Below are positions 23,355-33,452 of a DNA stretch of 64,000 nucleotides, in pieces; within the stretch, counting starts at the first letter, position 1; each line of letters begins with the position of its first letter. The notes beneath the pieces are model-generated. The model was not told the origin of the DNA. It saw only the letters and a list, made by a program, of their open reading frames with translations, and ran no database searches. Source of the stretch: Sporothrix humicola (Eukaryota; Ascomycota; Sordariomycetes; Ophiostomatales; Ophiostomataceae). The translations under genes were made by a program, and so were the position numbers. Location: NCBI GenBank assembly GCA_021396245.1, contig WNYE01000022.1, forward strand, positions 1 to 64,000, written 5' to 3'.

Positions 23355-25311
23355 TCAGACGCGGGCCAGGGGCTCGCCGTCCTTGATCTTCTGGGCGCCG
23401 TACTTCTCGAGGCGGATCGACTGGATGGCGATGAAGCCCGTGGTGTCCTGGGGCGTCCAGTTCATGTCGAGCGTGTCCATGCTGCTCTCGTCGGCCGAGT
23501 ACAGGTTGGAGGTCTCGCTGGAGCGGCCCACGACGTACGCGCAGCCCTTGTAGGCGACCAGGTTGACCTTGCCCTCGACGGCGCGCTGGGAGAACTCGAT
23601 GGCGTGCTGGACGAACTCGCGCTCGGGGCTGAAGTACATGCCTGCGGAGAGTTAGGGCCATTCAACGACAAAATGTGAGAATGTGTGGGGCCGACTGACC
23701 GTTGTAGATGCAGGCGGACCAGTCCTGGGAGAGGCGATCGCGGATGACGCGGACCTTGGAGTCCATGACGAGGCCCTCCAGGTCCAGATGGGCCTGGCGG
23801 AGGATGGTCAGGCCGGGGGTGTCTGTAAGCGAGTTGTCAGAAGATGTACGGTCATTGAAAGTCACTTGATGGTTTCAAGCTGCATACCGTAGCAGCCTCG
23901 GCTCTTCAGACCTGGGAATTGTTAGCAGATGGCACATTGACACCAACACTTTCTGACGGGCGTCAACTCACCGATGAAACGGGACTCGACAATGTCGACA
24001 CGTCCTATGCCTGGTACTGGGTCAGCAGAGAACTCGGAGACTGGCGCAGTCTGACACCCTACCGTTGATGCGGCCGATCTCGTTGGCCTCCTTGAAGATC
24101 TCCAGCGAGCCGGTGACGACCTTGTCGCCGACCTCGAACTTGACGGGCACGCCGCCCTTGAAGTGGACGGTGAAGGGCGTCGGCTTGTCGGGGGCGTCCA
24201 TCGGGTCAACGGTGCGCTTCCACATGTCCTTCGGGGGCTCCAGCTCGGGTTGCTCGAGAATCTGACGAGGTCAGCACCATCCGAGATAGCAAATGAACAG
24301 CTCCAAGTTGAGCGACTTACGCCGGCCTCGTAGCTGCAGTGGATGAGGTTGTCGTCCATGGACCAGGGGGCCTTGGGCGTGGAGCTGACGGGGATGTTCT
24401 GCTCGGCGGCGAACTTGAGCAGGTCGGCACGTCCGCTGTGCGCTGGTCAGCTTGGCCGCGGCCACAAGAGAGAGGGGGTGGAGTTGACTGACGCGAAACG
24501 GTTGTAGAACTCGGGCAGGCGCCACGGGGCCAAAACCTTCATGGTGGGGTCGCAGGCCTTCCATGCCAGCTCGAAACGGACTTGGCTGGGAGATGGTAAG
24601 TATTAATGGATTCGAAACGGCGTCGGATATCTAGACATACTCATTCTGGAAACGTTAGCATCAGGAAAGAGCAATAAGCGCAGAGGCAGGACATCAGACG
24701 TACGCCCTTGCCGGTGCAGCCGTGGCTGAGGATCGTGCAGTTGTACTCCTTGGCCACCTTGATCATGGCCCGAGCAATCACCGGCCGGGCAAGACTCGTG
24801 CCCAGCAGGTCTTCTCAATGTTAGCTGGATGTCGATACGCTGTCAGGCTGACGGTCGAGCTCGGTATCTTACATCGGTCCTCGTAGATGGCGTTGCCTTT
24901 GATTTAGTGTCAGCAGGCTTGTTGGATACCTTTTCAGGTCGCAGAGTGGGCGAACGTACACTGAATAGCAGGCCAAACCAGCTCGTCGACCAATTCCTGC
25001 TCGACGTCCTGAATGATCATGCGCTCGGCGCCAAGCTTGAGCGCTTTCTCCTTCACTGCATCGTAGTCTTCGGATTGCCCGCACGCGGCAAGAAAGCACA
25101 CAACCTCATATCCCTCCAGGATCAGCCAGGATAATATTGTAGATGTGTCAAGGCCTGTTAAATGCATAAGAATGAGGTCGTGATGTTCTCGTGAGGGTGT
25201 TTAACTTACCGCCGGAGTAGGCACTGCATAGGAACAATTGTCAGTCTTTGGTCAAGCGAATTCGTCCGCCAGGTTCAAAATTACTCACAGACAAACGCGC
25301 TCTTTCGCCAT
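23355..25311 (-). CDS. Argininosuccinate synthase, 415 aa
   Basis: Joins citrulline and aspartate with ATP to make argininosuccinate, the penultimate step of arginine synthesis. Exons (minus strand) are 25311-25289, 25223-25210, 25154-24960, 24896-24873, 24810-24704, 24645-24641, 24585-24493, 24435-24321, 24261-24063, 24010-23972, 23911-23888, 23822-23700 and 23641-23355. All junctions are GT/AG with introns of 52-65 nt, and the joined frame gives 415 codons plus stop, the usual family length. Splicing rebuilds the ATP pyrophosphatase P-loop AYSGGLDTS (residues 9-17), GCTGKGNDQVRFE, APWSMDDNLIHCSYEAG and TPGLTILRQAHLDLE. The 14-nt and 5-nt microexons are needed to keep the P-loop and the GND motif. 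The start is a short exon at MAKERVCL. Confidence 0.95.
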
Positions 25312-25648
25312 TGTGAAGACTTGTCAAATTGAACTGAAGGGGTATGTGGGAAAGTCAATTGGGTGGTGGTGGACGCAGGGTTGGCGAAGATGTTGTGAAG
25401 GAAGATAAGAAGAAGGTTGCGATGCAAAAGTTGGCGAGGAAATTTAGCAGTCCGAAAAATGCCTTGAGTCATCCGAGCTGTTTATGTGGATCGAGGGGCT
25501 GATAAGGCTGCTCTTATCAGTGGGGCGGGAAAAGTTTCAGTCCGCCGCATTGGCCAATCATTATGGCGGGCTCAAAAAGGGGGTCCACGTGCTAGGGCGT
25601 CGCGTGTTCCTGGGCGGTTTAGGGCTAAAATTTTTGTGATATCTGTTG

Positions 25649-25699
25649 AGGGCGTTATAACGCCCTTATAATCTACGGTACTCACTGAAATAAGTGAGT
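25649..25699. repeat. Perfect palindrome plus adjacent hairpin
   Basis: An 18-bp perfect palindrome (AGGGCGTTATAACGCCCT, 25649-25666) is followed 13 bp later by an inverted repeat with 7-bp arms and a 6-base loop (ACTCACT...AGTGAGT, 25680-25699). Both are seen directly. Such structures occur at ends of mobile elements or at protein-binding sites; the role here is unknown. Confidence 0.8.
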
Positions 25700-25719
25700 G
25701 CGCGCTCTTTTTGACACAG

Positions 25720-25800
25720 TGGTGCAGTGGTTAGAGACTGTGTGACCAACTCTCTCAACAATATCAACGAGATAAGAGACTTTGGCGGGGATATGAGTCC
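25720..25800 (+). other. tRNA-like internal promoter motif (possible SINE relic)
   Basis: TGGTGCAGTGG at 25720-25730 fits the Pol III A-box, and GATATGAGTCC at 25790-25800 matches 8 of 11 B-box positions. No cloverleaf or acceptor pairing can be drawn, so this is not an intact tRNA. A related motif with C-to-T and G-to-A changes is at 30426-30443. Confidence 0.3.
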
Positions 25801-26126
25801 TGACAGCGATTGCCCGAGGTTGATTTAAGCGTCTCGTAAGAGAGGACTATGTTACTTGCCTGAACGTACTGTAGTGCCGCACACCCAATGCAAGTCGTGA
25901 CTGCTGCAACTGCCCAAGTGCCAAAATATATCTTGTACAAACTCTATGAACGCCGTCGAAGTCTGAGATCGGCCAGCTGAACCCCTGCCGGAACGCTGCG
26001 AGACATCATACCACCTAGTTTTCCAGCGGACCTATTGCATACATGTAAGATACCGTACCAAAAATGCAAGTCTGTAGCGAGTCCTGGGCAACTCTTCTAC
26101 GCCGTGCTACTTCACCCCTCAAGTTG

Positions 26127-29100
26127 TCACTCTCTATCGTCACACCCATCGCCCTGTGGCTTCTTTTCGTTCCGCAGCGTAAACCACCTGTTCTTGACTG
26201 CCGAATTTGTTCGCAGATTCGGGAATTGCTTCTGAAACGCCGCGACGCACTTGCTTCGCTGATTGTCAGGCCAGTTTCGGATCAGTTCATCCTCTTCAGG
26301 AGGCCATTGAGACCCTGCCTTGCGAGCAGTATCGCCCTTCTCCATCTTCTTGGCTCGCAATGAGTCCCATCTACGGCGCACCGCGATCTTTGAGCGCTGA
26401 CACGGGAACTTTTGCTGGAACGCAACCTCACAAGCGCGCAAATTCTCGTCAGGCCACTTCAAGATGAATTCGTCCTCCTCAACTGACCAGTGATGCTGCC
26501 ATCTCTCAGAGTCGCCTTTCTTCTGAAGGCCTCTCACTGATTTCCAGCGAATCTTCAGAGCGTTTGGAGTTCGTCGCTGGGGAAACCGCGCATTGAACGC
26601 GGTAAATGTCGAGGCCTTGTCTTCGTGCTTGGTAGGCAAGGGCTTTCGCACTGTGTTCAGTGCCAAACTTGGCCTTGAACTTCTCGATGCCGTCAGCCCA
26701 GTCATCGGCCGTCGACACGAGAATCTCAAGAAAACCACGACGCTCTGCCGTCCAAATGCGAGGATGTGTCGAGTATCCTTTGCGCGTCTTGCGTTGAAAG
26801 GACGGTCGAGCTGTGGCGGACTGCAAGGCGGGCTCAGACCCCGGAGGTTCCGTGCTTGCAAATCGTGATACATCTCCGTGAAGAAGCGCCAGTTCGCTGG
26901 AGTCCCGTGCATGACCGACAGTGTTGTCTGGAATGAGATCTTCGTCTGTTTCTTGTGTGGCGTGTGGAGCCGCGACAAAGGCTGGAGGATGCACCTGTGC
27001 TACGGGTCCATCGCAGCCTGTTGGGAGACCAACAGGTGGAGCTGAGTCGGTAGGCAGCACGAAGCGCAGTGCGGCCTCTTCCCAAAGCTGTGGTATCAGT
27101 ATGCCGTAGCGGTCACAAAAGGCGGGATAGCTGAGGCCGCCTGGGCAGCCTTTGAGACTGGCGTCGAGCTTGACGCGGTCGCTATGGTCGGTCAGAAACT
27201 GCTTTGTCCATGTCTGACTCAGGTCTGGGTTCAGGTATCTCGACGTCGGGACATCAACCTCGTAGTTGTACGGGTGAGTTTGGCAAGTGAGGACAGTCCC
27301 CTCCAGAACTTCGCGTAAGACGTTTTGGGCAAAGATCGCCTGTGCAGGCAGAGCTCCGGTCCGGATGTACTCAAGCAACCAGCCGAACCGGTAGCACAGG
27401 ACCCGTTCGTCTTGAACCTGCCACTTGTCGTCGAGTGCGCCGATAAAGAGTGTGCTCCAGAATTGGCCATCATCCGCGTCATCTGGTCCATTGTCAAATG
27501 TGATCCTGTGGTGGTTCCTCATTATACTGAGCAAGACCCGCAGAGTCGACGGTTGGTGCTGCGCCAACTGGCTTGGTCCAACCCTGGCGAGCACTACCTC
27601 CATGTCTTCCCCAGGGGCGTATGTGGCTTTGATTTGACGCCCTAGGCCTTCCGGATAGGTGGATGATAAGGCCTTGTACCGTGCATCATCCGAAGGCCAT
27701 TCGAACTGCCCTTCGGGCTCAGCCGACATGATTCGAAGACCCCCCGCAGACTGGCCATTGTCTCTGTCGCAAACTCGGATGTGCCTAGAAAGCTCACTGC
27801 TTTCCGTTTCTGGGTGATCGTCACACATCACCGCGTAACCGTCTCGCACAGGATCATACTGCCACGGCGGTAGATCTTCCAGATGACACGAATCCCAAAA
27901 AGTCGAACTTCGTCGGTGGTATTCCATTGCGAGCTGCAATGGACCGAGGTCATTGAGGCGCTCCCGTGGCACCCCATCCGCGAGGAGCTGAGCTTGTACA
28001 CAGTACCAAAGCTCGAGAAACACCCGGCTTCTGATTCGCGGACTGGCCTCGTTCTTGGACACTGGGTAAAGCGCACATACACCTTGACGGAAAAGAATTC
28101 TTCGCGCGTGGTGCATGCAAACTCGAGTTATACGTTTCAAAAGGAAGGTGGAAAGTTTTCCGCCAATGACATGAAGACGTTCCGGTGGATTCGCTTTGAC
28201 GGTGTTGTTAGTAGAGAACATAAGTCAGGACAGGAAACAGGCACTCACCGGTGATTCCCGCCCAAACGTCTCTGTGCAATAAGCTGGGCAAGTATCGCGT
28301 CAAGAATGAGGGCATGAATTCAGGACCGCCGCGCTGTATGAATCCAGAGCGGCGAAGCATTTCCTGGATGTCCCAAGACGACTGGCAGCCATCTTCCAAG
28401 GATGGAATGTGAAAGTAAAGATCGTTCTCGTCCTTGGGCTCTTTCACTACCCCGTTGCTGTCTAAGAACTCTTTAAGTAGGTGTACTTTCCCCCAGTTGA
28501 ACCGCCACTTGCTCAGCTTGTATGAGATAAAGCCCGAGGCAGGACGTCTCGACAGATGGTTATAGATGCTCCGGATCTGGGCGATGTCTTTCTTCACTCC
28601 GCGCTCTCGTAGGTGGTGCAACAGAAGCTCCCATCGGATGGTCTGGGAAGGTTGATGGGCATAGATGGCTTTTTCTTCATCGTGCGATATCTGGATGAAA
28701 ATGTTCATCTCTCTGCGTGTACAAAGTTGACTAATCGCATGGGCACCGAGAGGTTTGCAGCCCTGTTTGAGAGGCAGTGCTCGATTGGGCCCCCGAAAAG
28801 CTGGTGCGGGCATGTCTTTCGGTCTGTGGGTTTTTCCATACCACGAAGCAAAACGATCGGCCGCAGAGTGCATATCCGGGTCCAATGTTCCCAAGAATAC
28901 AGCGTCGATGGACTCCGCCAGAGCTATGAGAAAGTCCAGGTGGAGGTAGAAGTCGTCATTCTCAATCTCAGGCAACGGGAAAGTCGTCAACACCGCGAGG
29001 TGGGCTGGCCCAAGGCTGTTGTCGGCAAGCTTTTTATGATACTAAGCAAGTGGTGTCGTTTTGTGGACATTGTGGCCCTCTTTCTGAGTCTCAACGAGAG

Positions 29101-29572
29101 GCATATTTCCACCTGCACTGGCAGACATCTTCTGTTGGCAGAGGGCGATACCCTTGAAACGCTGCTTGGCTCGTCGTGGTATCAGGAGGCTTCCTGTTTC
29201 GTCCGGTGTCAAGGCTCCAGCTTTTCCTACATAGGCGGGCTCCCTGGGCGAGTCACCATCTGCGGGCTCCGAAATCCGTGATGCGTGCAAAGCATATATA
29301 CCGAGAACTTGCGGGAGATTTTTGCAATCACGGGTAAGACGGAATGTCTCGAGTTCATCAAAGATACGGTCGTGCGAGCGCCGGCCCAAGATTGATCGGA
29401 CTCTGTATGACCTCACGAGAGGATGGAGGAAAAAGCTCAGGATTGCGTTACGAGTCCGCGGGCCTGCATTCGACTGCATCCATTTCAGAGTTGTCCAACA
29501 AAAGGGGGAGTCTCCAATGTCGCTGAGATTCGTTCTCTGAGCCATGTCGAACATATCATTGAGGATACGCAT
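26127..29572 (-). CDS. GIY-YIG nuclease-like protein with Myb/SANT-like repeats, possibly broken
   Basis: A large minus-strand gene read from 29572. Residues about 95-160 carry a GIY-YIG nuclease-like domain: GIYALH, then AYVGKAG, a basic RRAKQRF segment and later YHKKLA and ALAES, which would place the catalytic Arg and Glu. A clear 55-nt intron (28194-28248, GTGAGT...CAAAG, phase 1) joins this part to a long unknown middle region. The C terminus has three to four Myb/SANT-like units of the pattern W..EEDE.I..WPD...AFQ..FP..R...AV..RW..LR. Two problems exist. A TAG at 29042-29044 lies in frame unless a 54-nt intron with a weak GTTGAG donor (29042-29095) is spliced. Near 26600-26610 the reading frame must shift by one base, and the second SANT unit lacks its first half. 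It may be decaying or misjudged. No exact family was recognised; a role as a mobile or DNA-targeting protein is inference. Confidence 0.6.
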
Positions 29573-29814
29573 GTACTACATGTCGTGTCGTAAAATATTG
29601 CCACACTGAGGCTTGGGAACCAGATAACATCGAGGTTAGAGCTTCCAATCATGATCTTCACACCAAGCGTAATTAGGGACCACCGTCTAGACAGGAAAGT
29701 AGAAATGGTCGGGTGTAATTATATGATCACCGCCAACCACCAAACAACATGCCTCTCGGCCTCGCCAGGATCGCGGAGATCCAGAGCGAGCGAAGGTACC
29801 TAGAAGATGGCGAG

Positions 29815-30246
29815 TCACTTCCTGGTGTCGATGTCGGGAATTTCTTGACCGAAAGCTTCCACGAGATGGTCAAGAACTCTGTTGAGTATCGAGCAATCAA
29901 TGGATTGGCAGATGGCTTGTTGGTCGTCATCGTTGCCATTGTTGTTGCCAGGCGTGTCATCGCCATCATCGCTTGTGTCATCCTCGTGCAGGCTGTCCGC
30001 ATCGGGGTCAGTCGCGGAAGAGAGGATCTCATCGATGTCATCCTCGGCAGCGATGGTGGCGGCAACTCGATGCAGCTCGTCGGTATGAGCGGCCACCAGG
30101 GGCTTCTGTGCGCGCTTCGTGCTTCTGCGGCTTGGGCGTGGTGCAGCTGAGGTCTTCCGCATCTTTCCTTCCCTGACGGCAAAGTCCGCCAGGGTCGAAC
30201 CCCAATCGTGGGGCTCCTTTCGCTTCCGCGATTGCGGTGCAGACAT
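29815..30246 (-). CDS. Small acidic nuclear-type protein, 143 aa
   Basis: A single open frame on the same strand as, and 242 bp upstream of, the GIY-YIG/SANT gene. The N terminus is basic (SRKRKEP, then RPSRRSTKRAQK), a likely nuclear localisation signal. The middle is acidic and low-complexity (DEDDTSDDGDD, then NNNGNDDD). A short helix follows (SILNRVLDHLVEAFGQEI). No known domain. It could be an independent gene or a 5' part of the downstream gene, but I found no splice path joining the two. Function is unknown. Confidence 0.5.
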   Translation of the reverse strand: MSAPQSRKRKEPHDWGSTLADFAVREGKMRKTSAAPRPSRRSTKRAQKPLVAAHTDELHRVAATIAAEDDIDEILSSATDPDADSLHEDDTSDDGDDTPGNNNGNDDDQQAICQSIDCSILNRVLDHLVEAFGQEIPDIDTRK

Positions 30247-30425
30247 AGTGCAAACACGTGGGAATCTCCAGCAATCGTCAAGAGGTGTGAGAAGAAATGA
30301 GATGTTGCTCAGAGCAAGTCAGGCTCATCACATCCGGAAATGGCGCGTTCACAAACGAAAGGCTGGGTATTGTTCCTAGTCCGTACTGTAGGGAGTGTAG
30401 TTATTTCTTGGTCTCGCATCTGTGG

Positions 30426-30443
30426 TGGTGTAATAGTTAGAGA
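30426..30443 (+). other. A-box-like motif related to 25720
   Basis: TGGTGTAATAGTTAGAGA differs from 25720-25737 by one C-to-T and two G-to-A changes. At least two of the three fit RIP (CpA/TpG) context. No B-box was identified. This may be a fragment of the same tRNA-derived repeat. Confidence 0.3.
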
Positions 30444-30696
30444 GTCTCACATACACTAATGCGTTTGTGCTCCCCATATCTAGGGCCAACACCTGCTGAC
30501 GCGCACCTCAATGTTGGGGTGGGATATACGATACCTCTCTGCCAAAGCGGGGTGGCCAAAAACAGGGCCCCTGCTCTGAGGCCGGCGGACCCATCGAATT
30601 AGTACAGCTCAGGCGGGATCAGGGCCTGCTCAGGCTGGCCCAGGACCTCGCACATAAACGGAAATTGTCGAGCGCAACTCGTCCGTAATGCAAGTG

Positions 30697-30888
30697 GCTG
30701 TTCTTTCCCAACTGGTGCTTCCCCTAACACGCAGCAAGCGCGGCCCTGTAACCACGTACGCCTTAAGCTGTCTACGGCCTCTGATTGGCTGTAGTGCTGC
30801 CCCACGCACTCTACTTTCCTTTGGTCGCGGACCATCTTAGCGCCGATCCGTGCTGTTTCTCCCCTGCGTCATCCTTGGCAGGGAACTG
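30697..30888. repeat. Dispersed repeat, copy 2 (192 bp)
   Basis: Second copy of the repeat at 22861-23071, direct orientation, with 4-bp and 15-bp segments missing. It lies about 400 bp upstream of the coiled-coil gene. It keeps the ATTGG box. At under 400 bp it is shorter than the usual RIP length requirement, which would explain its survival. Confidence 0.9.
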
Positions 30889-31282
30889 TGGCTGGAGGCA
30901 CATGGCTGACATAATACAATGCGCTAACCCCTTTTCAGACAGAAAGTAAACAACAAAACATTGGCCCACCTTGGAAAGCACGCACCGTCCGTTTCTCCCT
31001 CCTCCCACACCCCCTCTGACCCCGTCTTTTCTGTCTCTACTCCGTTGCTGTGGACGCAATTTGCCTCTTCACCAGTTTGACGACAGGCTTCATTCAACCT
31101 TCTTATCGATCAGAGTCCCATATTGGACTTCGCCTTTTGAGCCTTTGAGCATTCGTTAGCCAGGGATTTGTATCCTTTCTTCACTTTTCATCTTTCTTCC
31201 CTTTTCGTGTCAAGTGTTCTTTTTATCGCGTTTCTTCTTTTACCTTTTCCCGCGTTGTTGACGCGAGCCGACACTGACGACC

Positions 31283-33452
31283 ATGGATATCGACAAGGTG
31301 CGTTTTTTCATCAAATCGTATTCTTGGGGAGGACAAGTAGAGAAAGACCGGGAACGCGACGGCTGACAATATACAGAGATCCGCGACGAGCCACGAGCTC
31401 GGCCTCAAATACCTTGAAGCCCGGCATCAGGAGGGCATCATTGTCAAGGACGACGACGTGCGGCGGCATCGGATACAGGTGGTGCTGCTCCAGGACGAGA
31501 ACGGCAGACTCAAAGACCAGGTTTCTTCGCTCGGCGACCGCATCGGGTCCCTCACATCTCAGTACGATGACGCGCAACGCCAGCTCGACGGCCTCAACCA
31601 TAAATGCCGCGAGCAGGACAACCAATTACGAGCCCAGGCTCGTGAGCACACGGCTCTGCGGACGGAACTGATGTCTCTCAGCAGCGCGACGAGCGACTCG
31701 ACCAAGGTGCTGACCGAAAAGCTGGCATTGTCCCGCGAACTCGCCGTGCTCAAGCCCGAAGTCGAGCACCTGCGGTCACAACTGACTCACCAAAAAGATG
31801 TTCTGTCCGAGAAGCTGGCTCTCGAGCGCCAGCTCAACGCGCTCGAGGTCGAACTTGCCAACGAAAAGCGTGCCGCACAACGCGCCGCTGCGGCTGCGGC
31901 ACAGCGTCAACAGACGGCGAACGAAGACAACGAAGTTGAGGAGGAGCTCCGGCGGCAGATCAACGAACTCGAAAAGAAGCTCGCCAACGAGAAGCGCGCC
32001 CGGGAGAAGATGCAGCGGGAGCATGAGGAGGCTCGCAATGCCAGTGCTGACACCGAAAAGCTTGCAAAGGCTCTTGAGACCGAGAAGCGCGAGGGCCTGC
32101 GCGCCAGAAAGGCTCTGGAGACGGAGCTTGCTGAGGAGCGTGGCAAGATTGACGTGTTTGAGCTGCGTGTTGGCGACCTCAAGTCCAAGTTACGAGAGGT
32201 GCGGGATGAGCTCAAGGCTGTGCACGCTGAGCTGGCTTCTGCTCAAGAGAAGTCTGCCCACTTTGCTGCAGCTGGCATGGCCAAGGAGGGCATCAAGAAG
32301 ATCAAGACTTCGGCCACGATGGCCGGCACCACGACTACGACAAAGGTCCAGACCAAGGGCCAGAAGAAGCGCCGTGCAGAGGAGCCCAGCGGACCCGAGC
32401 TGGTAATGCAGACTCCGGGCATTGGCAATGAAGGCCGCACAAAACGCCCGCTTAAGAAGAGGGGGTTCGATGCGGCTGCCGTGCAAAAGTCGACTTTCTC
32501 AATCACGCCTTTCCTCAACAAGACAAGCAACCTGATGGACGATTCTGCCGATGGTGCCGCTGCTGGCCAGGCTGCCGCGGACAAGTCCAAGGCATCTGAC
32601 GCTGAGAAGCCGGCTGCCGACAAGTCCACTGTTGACAAGTCGGCGTCAACATCTGTTGTTGAGTCCATGATGGCCGATTCGACGATTCCCGGTGACGATA
32701 GCGAGCTGCCTGAAGATTCGATTATGGGCCGCCGTGTGTCAGCCAGCGCCACTCTTTCTTCTGTCGATATTGCCGAGTCATCTTCTGTTGGCACCGCAGT
32801 CAAGGCAGCACCACAGAACACCGACGCAGGCGCCAAGCGGCGCGGCCGGCCTCCCAAGGAGAAGGTCCTTGGTGACGCATCGAGCTCGAAGAAGAACATG
32901 AAGGTGCAGCCTGAAGCAACGGCTGAGAGCAAGCCCGTTGCTGCCGACGAGCCTCCATTCAAGAAGGCCCCTGTCGAGGCAGTCAAGACGAAGGAGACGG
33001 CTCCCGTCGAAAAGCCAGCAGCAGTCGAGCAGGAGAACCGGCCACCACCAGCTACGAGCAATGCCGGTGCTGTCACGATGAAGGTCAAGAAGAGCGCCGC
33101 GGCCGCCACTTCCAAGTCGACATCGGAGGCCGAGCCCAAGAAGAAGAAGCGCAAGATTCTTGGCGCTAGCAGCAAGACCGTGTTTGACGAGGACGACGAC
33201 GACGGCATGGACAGAGACGATGGTGCATTGGCTCGGCCGGCGAAGCCTGTAGCGTCCGCGGCGGCTCCTGGTGGCGGTCCTGGCGTGAAGCGGGCTGTGA
33301 AGGCGCTGGGTGGAGCGCGGACGACGGCCGCTGGTGCCGGTAAGCGGACAGTATTGGGCGGCATGCGCAATGCGTTTGGTGGTGCTGGTGGTGGAGGCTT
33401 CTCACCACTCAAGCGTGACCGTCGCGGCGTGAATGCTAGTTTCCTCGCGTAA
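31283..33452 (+). CDS. Coiled-coil nuclear protein with AT-hook, 696 aa
   Basis: Exon 1 is only 15 nt (31283-31297, MDIDK). A 79-nt intron with GTGCGT donor, GGCTGAC branch and ACAG acceptor follows, then one long exon from 31377. Residues about 45-300 form an almost unbroken coiled coil rich in Glu, Lys, Leu and Ala. The C-terminal half is disordered, with a basic KKRR, an AT-hook-like RRGRPPKEK, a KKKKRKILG segment followed by an acidic patch, and a Gly-rich tail ending FSPLKRDRRGVNASFLA. This layout suggests a chromatin or spindle/kinetochore scaffold, but I do not recognise the family with certainty. The leader upstream is CT-rich. Confidence 0.87.

Larger units (their letters stand above)
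25312..26126. other. Intergenic region left of the GIY-YIG gene
   Basis: Contains the argininosuccinate synthase promoter. It also has an 18-bp perfect palindrome, a hairpin-forming inverted repeat and a tRNA-like A-box motif with a weak B-box 70 bp downstream (separate entries). No open frame with a domain was seen. Confidence 0.55.
30247..31282. other. Intergenic region with repeat copy 2
   Basis: Contains the promoter of the small acidic protein (left), an A-box-like motif at 30426-30443, repeat copy 2 (30697-30888), and a CT-rich leader from about 31000 to 31260 that leads to the start codon at 31283. No gene was seen. Confidence 0.6.

Noticed and set aside
25720..25800. A complete tRNA gene
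   Set aside because: A-box and weak B-box resemble a tRNA, but no acceptor, anticodon or T stem can be paired. Kept only as a possible SINE relic.
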